Positions 27,574 to 37,064 of a DNA stretch of 64,000 nucleotides are shown here, piece by piece. Origin of the DNA: Thioalkalivibrio paradoxus. GTDB taxonomy: Bacteria; Pseudomonadota; Gammaproteobacteria; Ectothiorhodospirales; Ectothiorhodospiraceae. The position numbers were made by a program, and so were the translations under genes. The first letter of the stretch is position 1; each line of letters starts with the position of its first letter. The stretch covers positions 1 to 64,000 of the forward strand of contig JAABSC010000009.1 of NCBI GenBank assembly GCA_011390565.1, read 5' to 3'. Below the pieces are notes generated by a model that was not told the DNA's origin, ran no database searches, and saw nothing but the letters and a program-made list of their open reading frames with translations.

Positions 27574-29895
27574 ATGCCCGCCAGAAGAACCTACAGATCC
27601 GCTTTGTCCTCGCGTTTCCGGCGCGGGCTTGCGGCCGTGTTGTGGTTTTCGCTGGGCCTGCTTCTGGTCCTGTCCGGGCTGGGCGCGTGGTCGGTATACC
27701 AGCTCGACCGCGAGATCCAGGCCCGGTTCGAGGGCAAGCGCTGGGCCTTGCCGGCACGCGTGTTCGCACGCCCGCTCGAGCTGTATGTCGGGCGCCCGCT
27801 CAGCATTGAGCTGCTGCGGATGGAACTCGATGCACTCAATTATCGTGAGGACGGTTCCGGGCCGGGAAGTTTCTCGATCCGTGGTGACACGGTCTCGGTG
27901 ACCACCCGGCCCTTTGTCTTCAGCGACGGCCCGGAGCCCGCCCGCGCGGTGCATTTGCGCATTCAGGAAGGCATGGTGGCCGATCTCGGTGGCCAGGACG
28001 GCCAGGCGGTGGAACTGATGCGGGTCGAACCGATGGTGATCGGCAGCATCTATCCGGCGCACGGCGAGGACCGTGTATTGGTGACGCTGGCCGATGTGCC
28101 GCCGGGCCTGGTCGCCGCGCTGCTGGCGACGGAAGACCGGCGGTTTCTGACCCATCGCGGCGTCGATCCGGTCGGGATCGCCCGGGCCGCCTGGGCCAAC
28201 CTGCGTGCCGGACGGACCGTACAGGGCGGGAGCACCCTGACCCAGCAACTGGTCAAGAATTTCTACCTGACGCGGGAGCAGAGCCTGCGGCGCAAGGCGA
28301 CCGAGGCGGTGATGGCCGTCCTCCTCGAATACCGGTACTCCAAGCAGGAGATCCTGGAAGCCTACCTGAACGAGGTCTTTCTCGGGCAGTCGGGCGCCCG
28401 TGCGATCCATGGTTTCGGGCTGGCGGCCGAGTTCTACTTCCAGCGTCCCTTGCGGGAACTCGAACTCGATCAGCTGGCGTTGCTGGTGGGTCTGGCTCGC
28501 GGCGCGAGTTACTACGATCCCCGGCGGTTTCCGGAACGCGCACTGGCCCGGCGGAATCTCGTGCTCGACCGCATGCAGCGAGAGGCGCTGGCGCGGGCCG
28601 ATGATGTCGCGGCGGCGAAGGCAAAGCCGCTGCGGGTCACGCCCCGGATGCCGCGCGGGGACAGTCAGTTCCCGGCTTTCCTTGACCTCGTGCGCAAGCA
28701 ATTGCGCGCGGAATACCGTGAGGAGGACCTCCGGACCGAGGGCCTGCGGATCTTCACCACCCTCGATCCCGGTCTGCAATTGACGCTGGAGCGGGAGATC
28801 GTGGATGGCCTGGACGAACTCGTACGGACACGGAACATCCAGGAACCGCTGCAGGTGGCGGCGGTTCTGACCGATCCCCTGACCGGCGAGGTGCTGGCGA
28901 TGCTCGGTGACCGCGACCCGCGTTTCCTGGGCTTCAACCGGGCCGTGGAGGCGCAGCGTCCGATCGGTTCGCTGGTGAAGCCTTTCGTTTATCTGGCGGC
29001 GTTGTCGGATCCTTCCCGCTACACCCTGGCCACGTTGCTGGACGACGGCCCTCTCACCATCGACATGCGCAGTGGGCCGTGGTCGCCTCAGAATTTCGAC
29101 CGCCAGTTCCACGGGCAGGTCACGGCCTGGGAAGCGCTGGTGTTGTCCTACAACGTTGCAACGGTGCGCCTGTCGCAGCAGGTCGGTATCGCCCAGGTGA
29201 TCCGCCTGTTGCAGACGCTGGGCCTGGAGCGCCAGCCGGCCGCGCTGCCGTCGCTGGCTCTGGGAGCGCTGGATCTGTCCCCGCTGGAGGTCGCGACGCT
29301 CTACCAGGCGCTGGCCAATGGGGGCTATGCGACCCGGGGGCGCGCCATTCGAGACGTACTGAACGCGGATGACCAGGGCCTTTCGCATTACAGCCTCGAG
29401 CTTCGCGGAGCGGTTCCCGACGGCGCGGTGCAGGTGCTCAATCACGCGCTGCACGACACCACCACGCGCGGAACCGCGCGCCAGGTTGCCCAACGGCTTC
29501 CGGGTCGCATCCTGGCAGGCAAGACGGGAACGTCCAACGATCGGCGGGACAGTTGGTTCGCGGGTTTCGATGACCGGCATCTCCTCGTGGTGTGGGTGGG
29601 TCTGGACGACAATCAGCCGACCGGACTGACGGGTGCGACCGGGGCGCTTCCGCTCTGGATTCGCACCATGTCCTCCGTGCCGGGGGGATCACTCTCCCTG
29701 GGGTATCATCCGGAGGTCCGCATTACGCAGGTGGATCGTCGTTCCGGGCTGCGCGCCGACACGGATTCCTGCCCCGAGCGCCTGCAGCTGCCGTTCTGGC
29801 GCGATTCGGTCCCGCGTATCCGGGCGGCGTGTGATGTGGATGCCGATCCGGTCGACGGGCAGGGCACGGGATGGAGTGAACGATGGTTTCGATGA
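27574..29895 (+). CDS. mrcB: Penicillin-binding protein 1B (bifunctional transglycosylase/transpeptidase)
   Basis: PBP1B polymerises lipid II and cross-links peptidoglycan at the inner membrane. An N-terminal membrane helix (about 20-45) is followed by a UB2H-type domain (about 55-140). The GT51 glycosyltransferase comes next (ATEDRRF, catalytic Glu near 187; GGSTLTQQLVKN; RKATEAVMA), then the transpeptidase with the SxxK serine S466 in PIGSLVKPF, SYN near 525 and KTG at 650. ATG 27574 is preferred to an upstream TTG. A TPR lipoprotein gene overlaps its end by 13 bases, hinting at a PBP1B partner. The order mrcB-lipoprotein is common in this group. Confidence 0.93.
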   Translation: MPARRTYRSALSSRFRRGLAAVLWFSLGLLLVLSGLGAWSVYQLDREIQARFEGKRWALPARVFARPLELYVGRPLSIELLRMELDALNYREDGSGPGSFSIRGDTVSVTTRPFVFSDGPEPARAVHLRIQEGMVADLGGQDGQAVELMRVEPMVIGSIYPAHGEDRVLVTLADVPPGLVAALLATEDRRFLTHRGVDPVGIARAAWANLRAGRTVQGGSTLTQQLVKNFYLTREQSLRRKATEAVMAVLLEYRYSKQEILEAYLNEVFLGQSGARAIHGFGLAAEFYFQRPLRELELDQLALLVGLARGASYYDPRRFPERALARRNLVLDRMQREALARADDVAAAKAKPLRVTPRMPRGDSQFPAFLDLVRKQLRAEYREEDLRTEGLRIFTTLDPGLQLTLEREIVDGLDELVRTRNIQEPLQVAAVLTDPLTGEVLAMLGDRDPRFLGFNRAVEAQRPIGSLVKPFVYLAALSDPSRYTLATLLDDGPLTIDMRSGPWSPQNFDRQFHGQVTAWEALVLSYNVATVRLSQQVGIAQVIRLLQTLGLERQPAALPSLALGALDLSPLEVATLYQALANGGYATRGRAIRDVLNADDQGLSHYSLELRGAVPDGAVQVLNHALHDTTTRGTARQVAQRLPGRILAGKTGTSNDRRDSWFAGFDDRHLLVVWVGLDDNQPTGLTGATGALPLWIRTMSSVPGGSLSLGYHPEVRITQVDRRSGLRADTDSCPERLQLPFWRDSVPRIRAACDVDADPVDGQGTGWSERWFR

Positions 29896-30455
29896 AGGTC
29901 AGACCGAACGGCACGGCGGCAGGAGCGGTTCTTTTTCGATGGTGGCCGGTTCTGCTGCTGCCCCTGTTCCTGGTCGCCTGTGCATCGCCGGCCCCCCGGC
30001 CCCCCATGCCGCCGCAGCCCGTTCCGATCCCGGATCCGCAGGTGGTCGAGCCCTTGCCGGTACCGAGCCCGCCGGAGCTCGAGGTCATCAAGGAGTCGGT
30101 TCCCCCGCCACCGCCACCGAGCGCACCGGCAGCACTGAACCTCGCCCAGCAGTCCGATGTGGCGCTGGCGACGGGTGACCTGAGGCTGGCGGCACTGCAC
30201 CTCGAGCGCGCGCTGCGCATCGCACCGAGGGATGCGGACCTCTGGCACCGACTGGCGCGTGTTCGCCTTGCGCAGCGCGAATTCCAACAGGCGGAACGGA
30301 TGGCCGAGCGCTCGTTGCAGCTGAGGCCGGGCGATCGCCGTCTGGCACTGGAAAACTGGCGGGTCATTGCGCAGGCGCGCGAGGCGAGGGGCGATACCGA
30401 GGGTGCCCGGCGGGCCTGGGACGAGGTCCGCAGGCTGGAGTCGGCGCTTGGTTGA
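29883..30455 (+). CDS. TPR-containing lipoprotein
   Basis: The signal ends in LFLVACAS, a lipobox, so Cys is lipid-modified; the envelope side cannot be fixed. A Pro-rich linker (MPPQPVPIPDPQ through PPPPPPS) spans the periplasmic gap, followed by about two TPR repeats (ALATGDLRLAALHLERALRIAP, ARVRLAQREFQQAERMAERSLQL). Its overlap with mrcB suggests a regulator of PBP1B activity, analogous in layout to LpoB, though LpoB itself lacks TPRs. That role is inference. Confidence 0.75.
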   Translation: MVSMKVRPNGTAAGAVLFRWWPVLLLPLFLVACASPAPRPPMPPQPVPIPDPQVVEPLPVPSPPELEVIKESVPPPPPPSAPAALNLAQQSDVALATGDLRLAALHLERALRIAPRDADLWHRLARVRLAQREFQQAERMAERSLQLRPGDRRLALENWRVIAQAREARGDTEGARRAWDEVRRLESALG

Positions 30456-32409
30456 CACGACGCCACGGGCGCGGGAAGCGCTGGAACCTGGGGGCGTGCT
30501 GGCGGAAGCCGTACCGGGTTTCCAGCCGCGGCTGCAGCAGCAGGTCATGGCCGAGGCGGTGGCCGACGCGCTCGAGCAGGCACCGTCGTCGCTTCTGGTC
30601 GAGGCGGCCACCGGCGTGGGCAAGACGTTCGCCTACCTGGTTCCGGCCCTGCTTTCCGGGCGGCGGGTCGTGATCTCGACGGGCACCAAGACCCTCCAGG
30701 ACCAGCTCTTCGAAAAGGACCTGCCGGTGGTGTGCAGGGCGCTGGGGGTGAACCCGCGGCTGGCCCTGTTGAAGGGTCGCTCGAATTACCTTTGCCTGTA
30801 CCGGCTGGATCTGAACGCGCAGGAGTCGGCGGGGCGGGGACACCAGGGCGTTACGCTGGAGGCGTTGCGGCGCTATGGGCAGCTTTCCGACAGCGGGGAT
30901 CTGACGCAGGCCGAGATTCTCGCCGAGGACGCGCCGCTCTGGCCGCAGGTGACATCGACCGTCGACAACTGCCTGGGCAACGAGTGTCCGAGCTTCAACG
31001 AGTGCTTCGTGGTACGTGCGCGCCGGCGGGCTCAGGATGCGGACGTGATCGTGGTGAATCATCACCTGTTGCTCGCCGATCTCGCGCTGAAGGACGAAGG
31101 CTTCGGAGAGCTGTTGCCTCAGGTCGATGCCGTGATCGTCGATGAGGCCCACCAGCTTCCGGAAATCGCCGGCGCGTTCTTCGGACTGGCCTTCGGGACC
31201 CGCCCGCTGCGCGACCTGGGTCGCGACGTCACCCGGGAATTGGACCGGAATGCGCCCGACCTGGTGGATCTGCGCGAGCCGGTGTCGGGTCTGCACGATG
31301 CTGTGGTGGCATTGCTGAACTGCACGGTGGGCTGGCCTGCACGCGCTGGCTGGAACGAGGTCGCGGAGGCGCCAGGGCTGGGTGCGGCGCTCTCTGGCGT
31401 GGACCGCGCCCTGGAATTCCTCGAATCCGGGCTCGAGGCCGCGGCCGGGCGAAGCCCGGGTCTGGAACAGGCCCACACCCGGTGCGGCACGCTACGCCAG
31501 CGTCTTTTCGAATGGACCGAGGACCGCCCCGACACCGTCGCCTGGGTCGAGCGCTTCCGCCAGAGCCTGGTCTTGCACCGAACCCCGCTGGATGCTTCGC
31601 GACCGCTGGCCGAGAGCCGTGCGGCGCGGCCCGCGAGCTGGATTTTCACTTCGGCGACACTGGCGGTGGGCGACGACTTCGGTCATGCCGCGCGGCGCCT
31701 GGGTTTACCCGCGGATGTGCGTGCAGAAAAGCTGGACAGCCCGTTCGATTTCTCCCGGCAGGCCTGTCTCTTGACGCCGCGGCATCCGCTGCCGAACCCG
31801 AACACGGGGGACTACACGCGAGCGTGCATTGACTGGGTGTGGCCGCTTCTCGTCGGCAACCCCGGGGGTGGTTTCTTTCTGTTCACCAGTCATCGGGCGC
31901 TGCAGGAGGCCGCGGCGCTGCTACGGGACCGCCTTCCCGAGAGCCGTCCGCTATTGGTTCAGGGTGAACGTCCGCGGGCGGAACTGCTGTCACGCTTCCG
32001 CGAGTCCGGACGCGCCTGGTTGCTGGGTGCGCACAGCTTCTGGGAGGGTGTGGACATCCGGGGTGATGCACTGTCGGTCGTCATCATCGATCGGTTGCCC
32101 TTCGCCGCGCCGAACGACCCTGTGCTGCAGGCGCGGGCTGCTGCAATCGAGGCGGCGGGCGGGAGTCCGTTCATGGAATTTCAGCTGCCCCAGGCCGTTC
32201 TCGCGCTGAAGCAGGGGGTGGGCCGGCTGATCCGCGATACCCGCGATACCGGCATCCTCGCCCTGTGCGATCCGCGGCTCACGCAAAAGCCCTACGGCCG
32301 CAAGTTCTTCGCCAGCCTGCCGCGCTTTCACGAGTCCCGTGACCCGCAGGCCGCGCTCGATTTTCTGCAAGAGGCGCGCGGGTGCACAGGAGAGGAACGA
32401 TGCGCCTGA
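30448..32409 (+). CDS. ATP-dependent DNA helicase of the DinG/YoaA (XPD-like) family
   Basis: This superfamily 2 helicase with an iron-sulfur cluster has Walker A EAATGVGKTFAYLVP, the DEAH box (VIVDEAHQLPE) and cluster cysteines (NYLCLYR, then DNCLGNECPSFNEC). Late motifs are FLFTSHRALQEAA and GVGRLIRDTRDTG. At about 650 residues it matches YoaA more than DinG. The start is uncertain: the frame is open from 30367, and a TTG at 30448 overlaps the lipoprotein stop. tsaB begins within its final codons, so the genes are coupled. Confidence 0.88.
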   Translation: MVDTTPRAREALEPGGVLAEAVPGFQPRLQQQVMAEAVADALEQAPSSLLVEAATGVGKTFAYLVPALLSGRRVVISTGTKTLQDQLFEKDLPVVCRALGVNPRLALLKGRSNYLCLYRLDLNAQESAGRGHQGVTLEALRRYGQLSDSGDLTQAEILAEDAPLWPQVTSTVDNCLGNECPSFNECFVVRARRRAQDADVIVVNHHLLLADLALKDEGFGELLPQVDAVIVDEAHQLPEIAGAFFGLAFGTRPLRDLGRDVTRELDRNAPDLVDLREPVSGLHDAVVALLNCTVGWPARAGWNEVAEAPGLGAALSGVDRALEFLESGLEAAAGRSPGLEQAHTRCGTLRQRLFEWTEDRPDTVAWVERFRQSLVLHRTPLDASRPLAESRAARPASWIFTSATLAVGDDFGHAARRLGLPADVRAEKLDSPFDFSRQACLLTPRHPLPNPNTGDYTRACIDWVWPLLVGNPGGGFFLFTSHRALQEAAALLRDRLPESRPLLVQGERPRAELLSRFRESGRAWLLGAHSFWEGVDIRGDALSVVIIDRLPFAAPNDPVLQARAAAIEAAGGSPFMEFQLPQAVLALKQGVGRLIRDTRDTGILALCDPRLTQKPYGRKFFASLPRFHESRDPQAALDFLQEARGCTGEERCA

Positions 32410-33107
32410 TCGCGCTGGAAACGGCGACCGAGGCGTGTTCGGCCGCGCTCTGGGTCGATGGAGAAATCCTTTTCCGAATGGAACGGGAGGCGAGCCGTCG
32501 CCACGGTGAACTGATTCTGCAGCAGGTCGACGCATTGCTGGCCGAGGCCGGCCTGAAGCCGGGAGACCTGGACGCGGTGGCTGCAGGCCGCGGCCCGGGT
32601 GCGTTCACCGGTGTTCGGCTGGGGCTCGGGGTGGCACAGGGGCTGGCGTTCGCGATCGGGTGCCCGGTCGTTCCCGTCTCCACATTGGCGGCGCTGGCGC
32701 AGCAGGCGTTCGATCAGGGTGCCGACCAGGTGCTGGCGTTGCTGGATGCGCGCATGGGCGAGGTGTACTGGTCGCTGAATACACGGGATGCCGGGAGTCG
32801 GGTGCACTGGGGGCAGGAGCGGCTGAGCCGCCCGGGAGACGTCGTCGCGCACTGGACCGCGGGACGCCGTTCGGCTCTCGGAAGCGGCGTCCCACCGAGT
32901 GCGGCGACCCTGGAGGCCGGGGGTCTCGCCGCCGCAGAGATGGACGCGACCGCGCTGCCGCGGGCGCGCGAAGTCGCCGTGCTCGGGGCGGCGGCATTCC
33001 TGCGCGGTGAAGCGGTGAGCCCGGAACGGGCGCAGCCGGTCTACCTGCGTGACCGTGTGGCAGAGCCTTCTCGCGGTCCGGCGTCGGTGAAAGGACCCAG
33101 CGTGTGA
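32400..33107 (+). CDS. tsaB: tRNA threonylcarbamoyladenosine biosynthesis protein TsaB
   Basis: TsaB partners TsaD and TsaE in making the t6A modification at position 37 of ANN-decoding tRNAs. The N-terminal ASKHA fold is clear (MRLIALETATEACSAALWVDG, GRGPGAFTGVRLGLGVAQGL). The ATG overlaps the helicase stop, and the end overlaps truD, giving a tightly packed mrcB-lipoprotein-yoaA-tsaB-truD block. The order yoaA-tsaB is conserved in gammaproteobacteria such as E. coli. Length 235 is normal. Confidence 0.93.
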   Translation: MRLIALETATEACSAALWVDGEILFRMEREASRRHGELILQQVDALLAEAGLKPGDLDAVAAGRGPGAFTGVRLGLGVAQGLAFAIGCPVVPVSTLAALAQQAFDQGADQVLALLDARMGEVYWSLNTRDAGSRVHWGQERLSRPGDVVAHWTAGRRSALGSGVPPSAATLEAGGLAAAEMDATALPRAREVAVLGAAAFLRGEAVSPERAQPVYLRDRVAEPSRGPASVKGPSV

Positions 33108-34129
33108 ACGGGATGCCGGAAATCGCGCCACTGTTGCCCTGGGCGCCCCCGCTGCAGGCCCGCATCCGCGTCCACCCGGAGGATTTTCGCGTCGACGAGA
33201 TTCCCGCGACCGAGCCGTCGGGTGAGGGTGAGCATCTCTGGCTGGAGATCCGCAAGACCGGGCTCAACACCGAGGACGTGGCCGAATGGCTGGCGCGGGC
33301 CGCAAACGTACCGCGTTCCGCGGTGAGCTATGCCGGGCGCAAGGATCGCCACGCGGTCACGCGCCAGTGGTTCAGCGTGCACCTTCCCGGACGGGCGGAT
33401 CCCGCCTGGGACGGAGGGTTGCCGGAAGGGGTCGAAGTGCTGGCCCAGCGCCGGCACGCGCGCAAGCTGCAGACCGGACACCTGCAGGGCAATCGTTTTC
33501 GCCTGCGTCTGCGGGAGATCCAGGGCGATCGCGCGGCGGCCGAGCCGCTGCTCGAACGGATTATCGCGCACGGTCTGCCCGATTACTTCGGGGAACAGCG
33601 CTTCGGCCACGGCAACCTGCAGAAAGCGGCCGCGTGGTTCGCGGGACGCCTGCGGCCCCGGGGCAGGAATCAGCGCAGCCTGTACCTCTCCGCGGCCCGG
33701 GCCGCGATCTTCAACGCCGTGCTGCGCCGACGCGTCGAGGATGGGAGCTGGGACCGGCTGTTGCCCGGGGACCTCGCGAACCTCGATGGGCGCGGTAGCA
33801 TCTTCGCGGTGGAACAGGTCGATCCGGAACTCTCGGGCCGCTGCGCGCGGCTCGAGATTCATCCGACCGGGCCGCTCTGGGGGCGGGGGGAACCCGCAAC
33901 GACGGGTGTGGTGGGGGATCTCGAGGCGTCGGTCGCCGAGTCGCTGTCGGCTTTGGCCGAGGGGCTGGCGGCACAGGGCCTCGAGCACGCCCGGAGGCCG
34001 TTGCGCATGCGCCCGGTGCATCTGGCCTGGACCTGGCAGGACGACGGGGACCTGCTGATCGATCTCGAGCTGCGCAGCGGGGAATACGCCACCTCGATCA
34101 TCGCTGCGATCGCCGCGACCCCCGACTGA
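33104..34129 (+). CDS. truD: tRNA pseudouridine(13) synthase TruD
   Basis: TruD converts U13 of glutamate tRNA to pseudouridine. The catalytic Asp is in SYAGRKDRHAVTRQWF (D81). Other family motifs are NRFRLRLRE, LPDYFGEQRFGHGNLQKAA and, near the end, LELRSGEYATSII. A GTG at 33104 overlaps the tsaB stop (GTGA), with an ATG at 33113 possible. In many genomes truD joins the ispF-truD-surE-pcm block; here surE lies 2.2 kb downstream, with unrelated genes between. Confidence 0.93.
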   Translation: MNGMPEIAPLLPWAPPLQARIRVHPEDFRVDEIPATEPSGEGEHLWLEIRKTGLNTEDVAEWLARAANVPRSAVSYAGRKDRHAVTRQWFSVHLPGRADPAWDGGLPEGVEVLAQRRHARKLQTGHLQGNRFRLRLREIQGDRAAAEPLLERIIAHGLPDYFGEQRFGHGNLQKAAAWFAGRLRPRGRNQRSLYLSAARAAIFNAVLRRRVEDGSWDRLLPGDLANLDGRGSIFAVEQVDPELSGRCARLEIHPTGPLWGRGEPATTGVVGDLEASVAESLSALAEGLAAQGLEHARRPLRMRPVHLAWTWQDDGDLLIDLELRSGEYATSIIAAIAATPD

Positions 34130-34156
34130 CTTGTCACGGCGCCGCACCAGCCCTGA

Positions 34157-34250
34157 CGGTAAAAAGGTAAGCCACGGAAGAACACGGACATTACGGAAGA
34201 CGAAGAGAATTCATCTTCTTTTCCGTGTTCTTCCGTGGCCGGTTTTTCAG
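34157..34250. repeat. Palindromic intergenic repeat, copy B
   Basis: This is the best-preserved copy: GCCACGGAAGAACACGG (34171-34187) pairs perfectly over 17 bases with CCGTGTTCTTCCGTGGC (34223-34239). It is flanked by an A run on the left and a T run on the right (GGTTTTTCAG). It lies between the convergent truD and LOV-protein genes. Confidence 0.8.
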
Positions 34251-34268
34251 GGCAACACGTTGCCGGGC

Positions 34269-34721
34269 TCAGGAGCCGGGTGCGTCCTTACCCCTCGCCG
34301 CGGCCAGCGCGCGTTCGGCCCGATCGGCCCGTTCTTCCGCGGCGACCTTGTCCGAGATGTCCTTCTGGATCCCGATGTAGTAGGTCAGTTGATCGTCGTC
34401 GTTGAAGACGGGGGTGATCGAGAGTTCGTTCCAGAACAGCGATCCGTCCTTCCGGTAGTTGCGCAGGACGACGCGGCAGGGCTTGCCCTCGTCCAGCGCG
34501 GCGCGGATCTGACGCACGCCCTCCTGGTCGTGATCCTCCCCCTGCAGAAACCGGCAATCCCGGTAGAGGATCTCGTCGCTGCTGTAGCCGGTCAGTTGCT
34601 CGAACGCGCGGTTCACGTAGATCAGGATGTTGTCATGACCTTCCTGTTCCGCAATGACAATGCCGTCGTTCGAGGCATCGACGGCCAGGGCCAGCAACTC
34701 CGCATCGATCGATCGAGTCAT
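34269..34721 (-). CDS. Short LOV (blue-light) photoreceptor
   Basis: The 150-residue protein is one LOV-type PAS domain with short helices at both ends. The photoactive cysteine is C56 in YRDCRFLQGED, and the flavin-contacting residues N88 (RNYRKDGS), N98 (FWNELSITP) and Q119 (IGIQKDIS) are all present. The sequence closely follows the pattern of the Pseudomonas putida short LOV proteins PpSB1/PpSB2, including VDASNDGIVIAE. These dimeric proteins bind FMN and form a cysteinyl adduct in blue light but carry no effector domain, so output must be through a partner. No partner gene is adjacent. Confidence 0.88.
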   Translation of the reverse strand: MTRSIDAELLALAVDASNDGIVIAEQEGHDNILIYVNRAFEQLTGYSSDEILYRDCRFLQGEDHDQEGVRQIRAALDEGKPCRVVLRNYRKDGSLFWNELSITPVFNDDDQLTYYIGIQKDISDKVAAEERADRAERALAAARGKDAPGS

Positions 34722-34835
34722 TTTTCAGCGGTTTCCACGACGGCAGGGTCATTTTGGCGACCCATGGGTGAGCGGGTCGCCTGGCAAAAATTTAGCACAC
34801 CGGCGCGCGCTTCGGCATGCCTGAGGGTTTCGAGC

Positions 34836-34864
34836 AAAAAAATGGGGCCGCATGTGCGGCCCCA
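34836..34864 (-). terminator. Rho-independent terminator of the haem-protein gene
   Basis: A perfect ten-base stem (TGGGGCCGCA at 34843-34852 with TGCGGCCCCA at 34855-34864) is followed on the minus strand by a run of seven T. It lies just after the stop of the DUF3365 gene and isolates it from the LOV gene downstream. Confidence 0.85.
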
Positions 34865-34890
34865 TCGGAGCGATGACGCGGACTGATGCC

Positions 34891-35457
34891 CTACATTCTC
34901 TGGATGATCGTGAAGGCTCCGCGAATCTGCCCTTCCGCATAGCCCGTTGCCTGATCATCGGGGTAGAGCCGTTCGAGCGCATGCTGAATGTCGCCACCCA
35001 GCTCGGACCCGTGGCAGGTCAGACAGACGCCGCCGGTCGGGATGGCACGCATGAAGCGGAATACGGTGTCGTCGCCTTCGGTCACGACCTCCTGATGGGT
35101 GAGTTCCGCGGCGGGCGTGCCGGCGGCCAGGCGGTCATCGAAGTCCTGAAGTACGGCCCGTTCCCATTCGTCCGGGGCGTTTTCCGGGTTGCGCAGCTTG
35201 AGGCTCGTCCGCCCGACACTCCAGCCGGTATCCTCGGAAATCCCGGCGGCAATTTCGGGTGCGCGCTGATTGCAGACGTCAATGGCCTCGACCGGGCCGC
35301 CTTTCTGCATGGCAGCGACGAGTTCGCCCTGCAACGTCGACGCGAAGGTCTGTATGGCGGCCTGGCTGGCAGCGGCGCGCTCAGCGACGTCGTCGGCCTG
35401 TGCCGGGAGAATCAGTGCAGCAGCCAGCGCCGCCGCAATCCCATTCCATTTCATCAT
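34891..35457 (-). CDS. Periplasmic DUF3365 (Tll0287-like) haem protein
   Basis: A Sec signal (MKWNGIAAALAAALILPAQA) precedes a helical domain with one c-type haem site, CLTCHG, near the C-terminus. The pattern AIDVCNQRAPEIA and the segments after it (GWSVGRTSLKLRNPENAPD, EWE) are those of DUF3365/Tll0287-like PAS-fold haem proteins, proposed redox or gas sensors. ATG 35457 fits the signal; the frame extends further upstream without sense. It has its own terminator. Confidence 0.85.
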   Translation of the reverse strand: MMKWNGIAAALAAALILPAQADDVAERAAASQAAIQTFASTLQGELVAAMQKGGPVEAIDVCNQRAPEIAAGISEDTGWSVGRTSLKLRNPENAPDEWERAVLQDFDDRLAAGTPAAELTHQEVVTEGDDTVFRFMRAIPTGGVCLTCHGSELGGDIQHALERLYPDDQATGYAEGQIRGAFTIIQRM

Positions 35458-35652
35458 GCTGTTTGCCCCCCAAGGGTCTGTTTCTTTCAGCGCGTACAAG
35501 CGTTGTACAAGTATTGCATCGACCGAGTGACATTCGCAAGCGTCAGACACGGTGATTGCGCACTTTGGAAATTACATTACGCAGATCGTCGTCCGCTCGC
35601 AATAACGGCCGTCGGCGACTGAAGATGCCACACGGTCCTGCCCCCGTGAGAC

Positions 35653-36204
35653 TTACCCGGGCGGTCTCGCGCGTTTGAGCAGGATGTACACCGCTCCGGT
35701 ACCCCCGTCCACGGGCCGGGCCGAAGCGAAGGCAAGCACATCGTCGCGCTGCCGCAACCAGTGATCGACCAGGCCCTTGAGCACCGGCCCCTGCTGCCGG
35801 GAACGCAGGCCTTTGCCGTGCACGATGCGGACACAGAGGCGGCCGTGCGCCTGGGCTTCGGTCAGGAACGCGGCCACGGCCTGGCGCGCCTCGGAAGCGA
35901 ACAGTCCGTGCAGATCCAGTTCGTCCTGCTGGCGGTAGTGCCCGCGCTTCAGGTTCCGAAGGATCCTGGGGTTCATCCCGGAGCGCAGGAACCGCAATTC
36001 ATCGCCAGGCTGGAGTTCGGTGGCGCCCACCGGGTCGCTGAGCAGATCGCGCGCGGCGGCTCGATCGTCTTCCCGGCGTTTCTCGGCGCGCGCGCGCGGA
36101 CGCGGGGGCCGCACCTCGGCGCGGTCATGCTTGAGCCGACGCACCTCGCCGATCGCGCTGAGAAAGTGCCGCGGGTCGTTCGGATCGTCGTCGTCGGTCA
36201 TCAT
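35653..36204 (-). CDS. Smr-domain protein (SmrA/YdaL type)
   Basis: The C-terminal 85 residues form a Smr domain, with DELDLHGLFASEARQAVAAFL (LDxHG motif) and VRIVHGKGLRSRQQGPVLK (HGxG motif), the small MutS-related nuclease fold. The N-terminal 95 residues are highly charged. Related Smr proteins cleave RNA or DNA; the precise target here is unknown. The gene lies next to and divergent from surE, with 85 bases between. Confidence 0.88.
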   Translation of the reverse strand: MMTDDDDPNDPRHFLSAIGEVRRLKHDRAEVRPPRPRARAEKRREDDRAAARDLLSDPVGATELQPGDELRFLRSGMNPRILRNLKRGHYRQQDELDLHGLFASEARQAVAAFLTEAQAHGRLCVRIVHGKGLRSRQQGPVLKGLVDHWLRQRDDVLAFASARPVDGGTGAVYILLKRARPPG

Positions 36205-36289
36205 CTGCCTCGGGTCGGGATGCGGCGATTCCGTGCGCGCTCGGCGGATTCCAGTATATTAGGCAGCCACGCTCCGCATTCATTCTCTC

Positions 36290-37048
36290 ATGCGCATTCT
36301 GGTCAGCAATGATGACGGTATCCACGCGCCCGGCATTCGATGTCTGGCCGCTCAACTGCGCTCGGTGGCGGAGGTCAGTGTGGTCGCGCCCGATCGGGAC
36401 CGCAGCGGCGCCAGCAACAGCCTGACCCTGGTGCATCCGCTGCGCGCTCAGGTGCTCGAGAACGGCTATATCGGTGTCGACGGAACCCCCACCGACTGTG
36501 TTCATCTCGCGATCACCGGCTTGCTGGAGCATGAGCCTGATCTGGTGATTTCGGGGATCAACGCGGGTGGAAACATGGGGGATGACGTCCTGTATTCCGG
36601 CACCGTTGCAGCCGCGATGGAGGGACGCTTCCTCGGATTGCCGGCGATTGCCGTGTCGCTGGTGGGGTCTGAGTTTCGGCACTACGACGCGGCGGCACGT
36701 GTGATTCTCGACTTGCTGGAGCGCCTGGGCCAGGTTCCGCTGCCGGCGTCCACCATCCTCAACGTCAACGTCCCGGATCGCCCCTATGATGCGATCCGCG
36801 GGATACAGGCCACGCGCCTGGGACACCGGCACAAGTCGGAGCCGGTGGTGAAATCCGCGGATCCTCGGGGCCGGCCGATCTACTGGGTCGGGCCGGCCGG
36901 CACCGAACAGGACGCGGGCCCCGGCACGGATTTCTTCGCGGTGCGCGACGGTTTCGTTTCGGTCACGCCGATTCAGGTCGATCTGACCCAGTTCGATGCG
37001 ATCGACACCATCGGCCGCTGGTTGGAGGATTCCCCGGGTGGCGCTTGA
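36290..37048 (+). CDS. surE: 5'/3'-nucleotidase SurE
   Basis: SurE is a metal-dependent phosphatase of nucleoside monophosphates and polyphosphate linked to stationary-phase survival. The opening [15 protein letters not shown] carries the metal-binding Asp pair D8-D9. [18 protein letters not shown] and [27 protein letters not shown] are the other signatures. Length 252 is standard. It leads the surE-pcm-yqaA-nlpD-rpoS cluster, whose genes overlap or nearly touch. Confidence 0.95.
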   Translation: MRILVSNDDGIHAPGIRCLAAQLRSVAEVSVVAPDRDRSGASNSLTLVHPLRAQVLENGYIGVDGTPTDCVHLAITGLLEHEPDLVISGINAGGNMGDDVLYSGTVAAAMEGRFLGLPAIAVSLVGSEFRHYDAAARVILDLLERLGQVPLPASTILNVNVPDRPYDAIRGIQATRLGHRHKSEPVVKSADPRGRPIYWVGPAGTEQDAGPGTDFFAVRDGFVSVTPIQVDLTQFDAIDTIGRWLEDSPGGA

Positions 37049-37064
37049 TATCGTGGGTGCCGGC

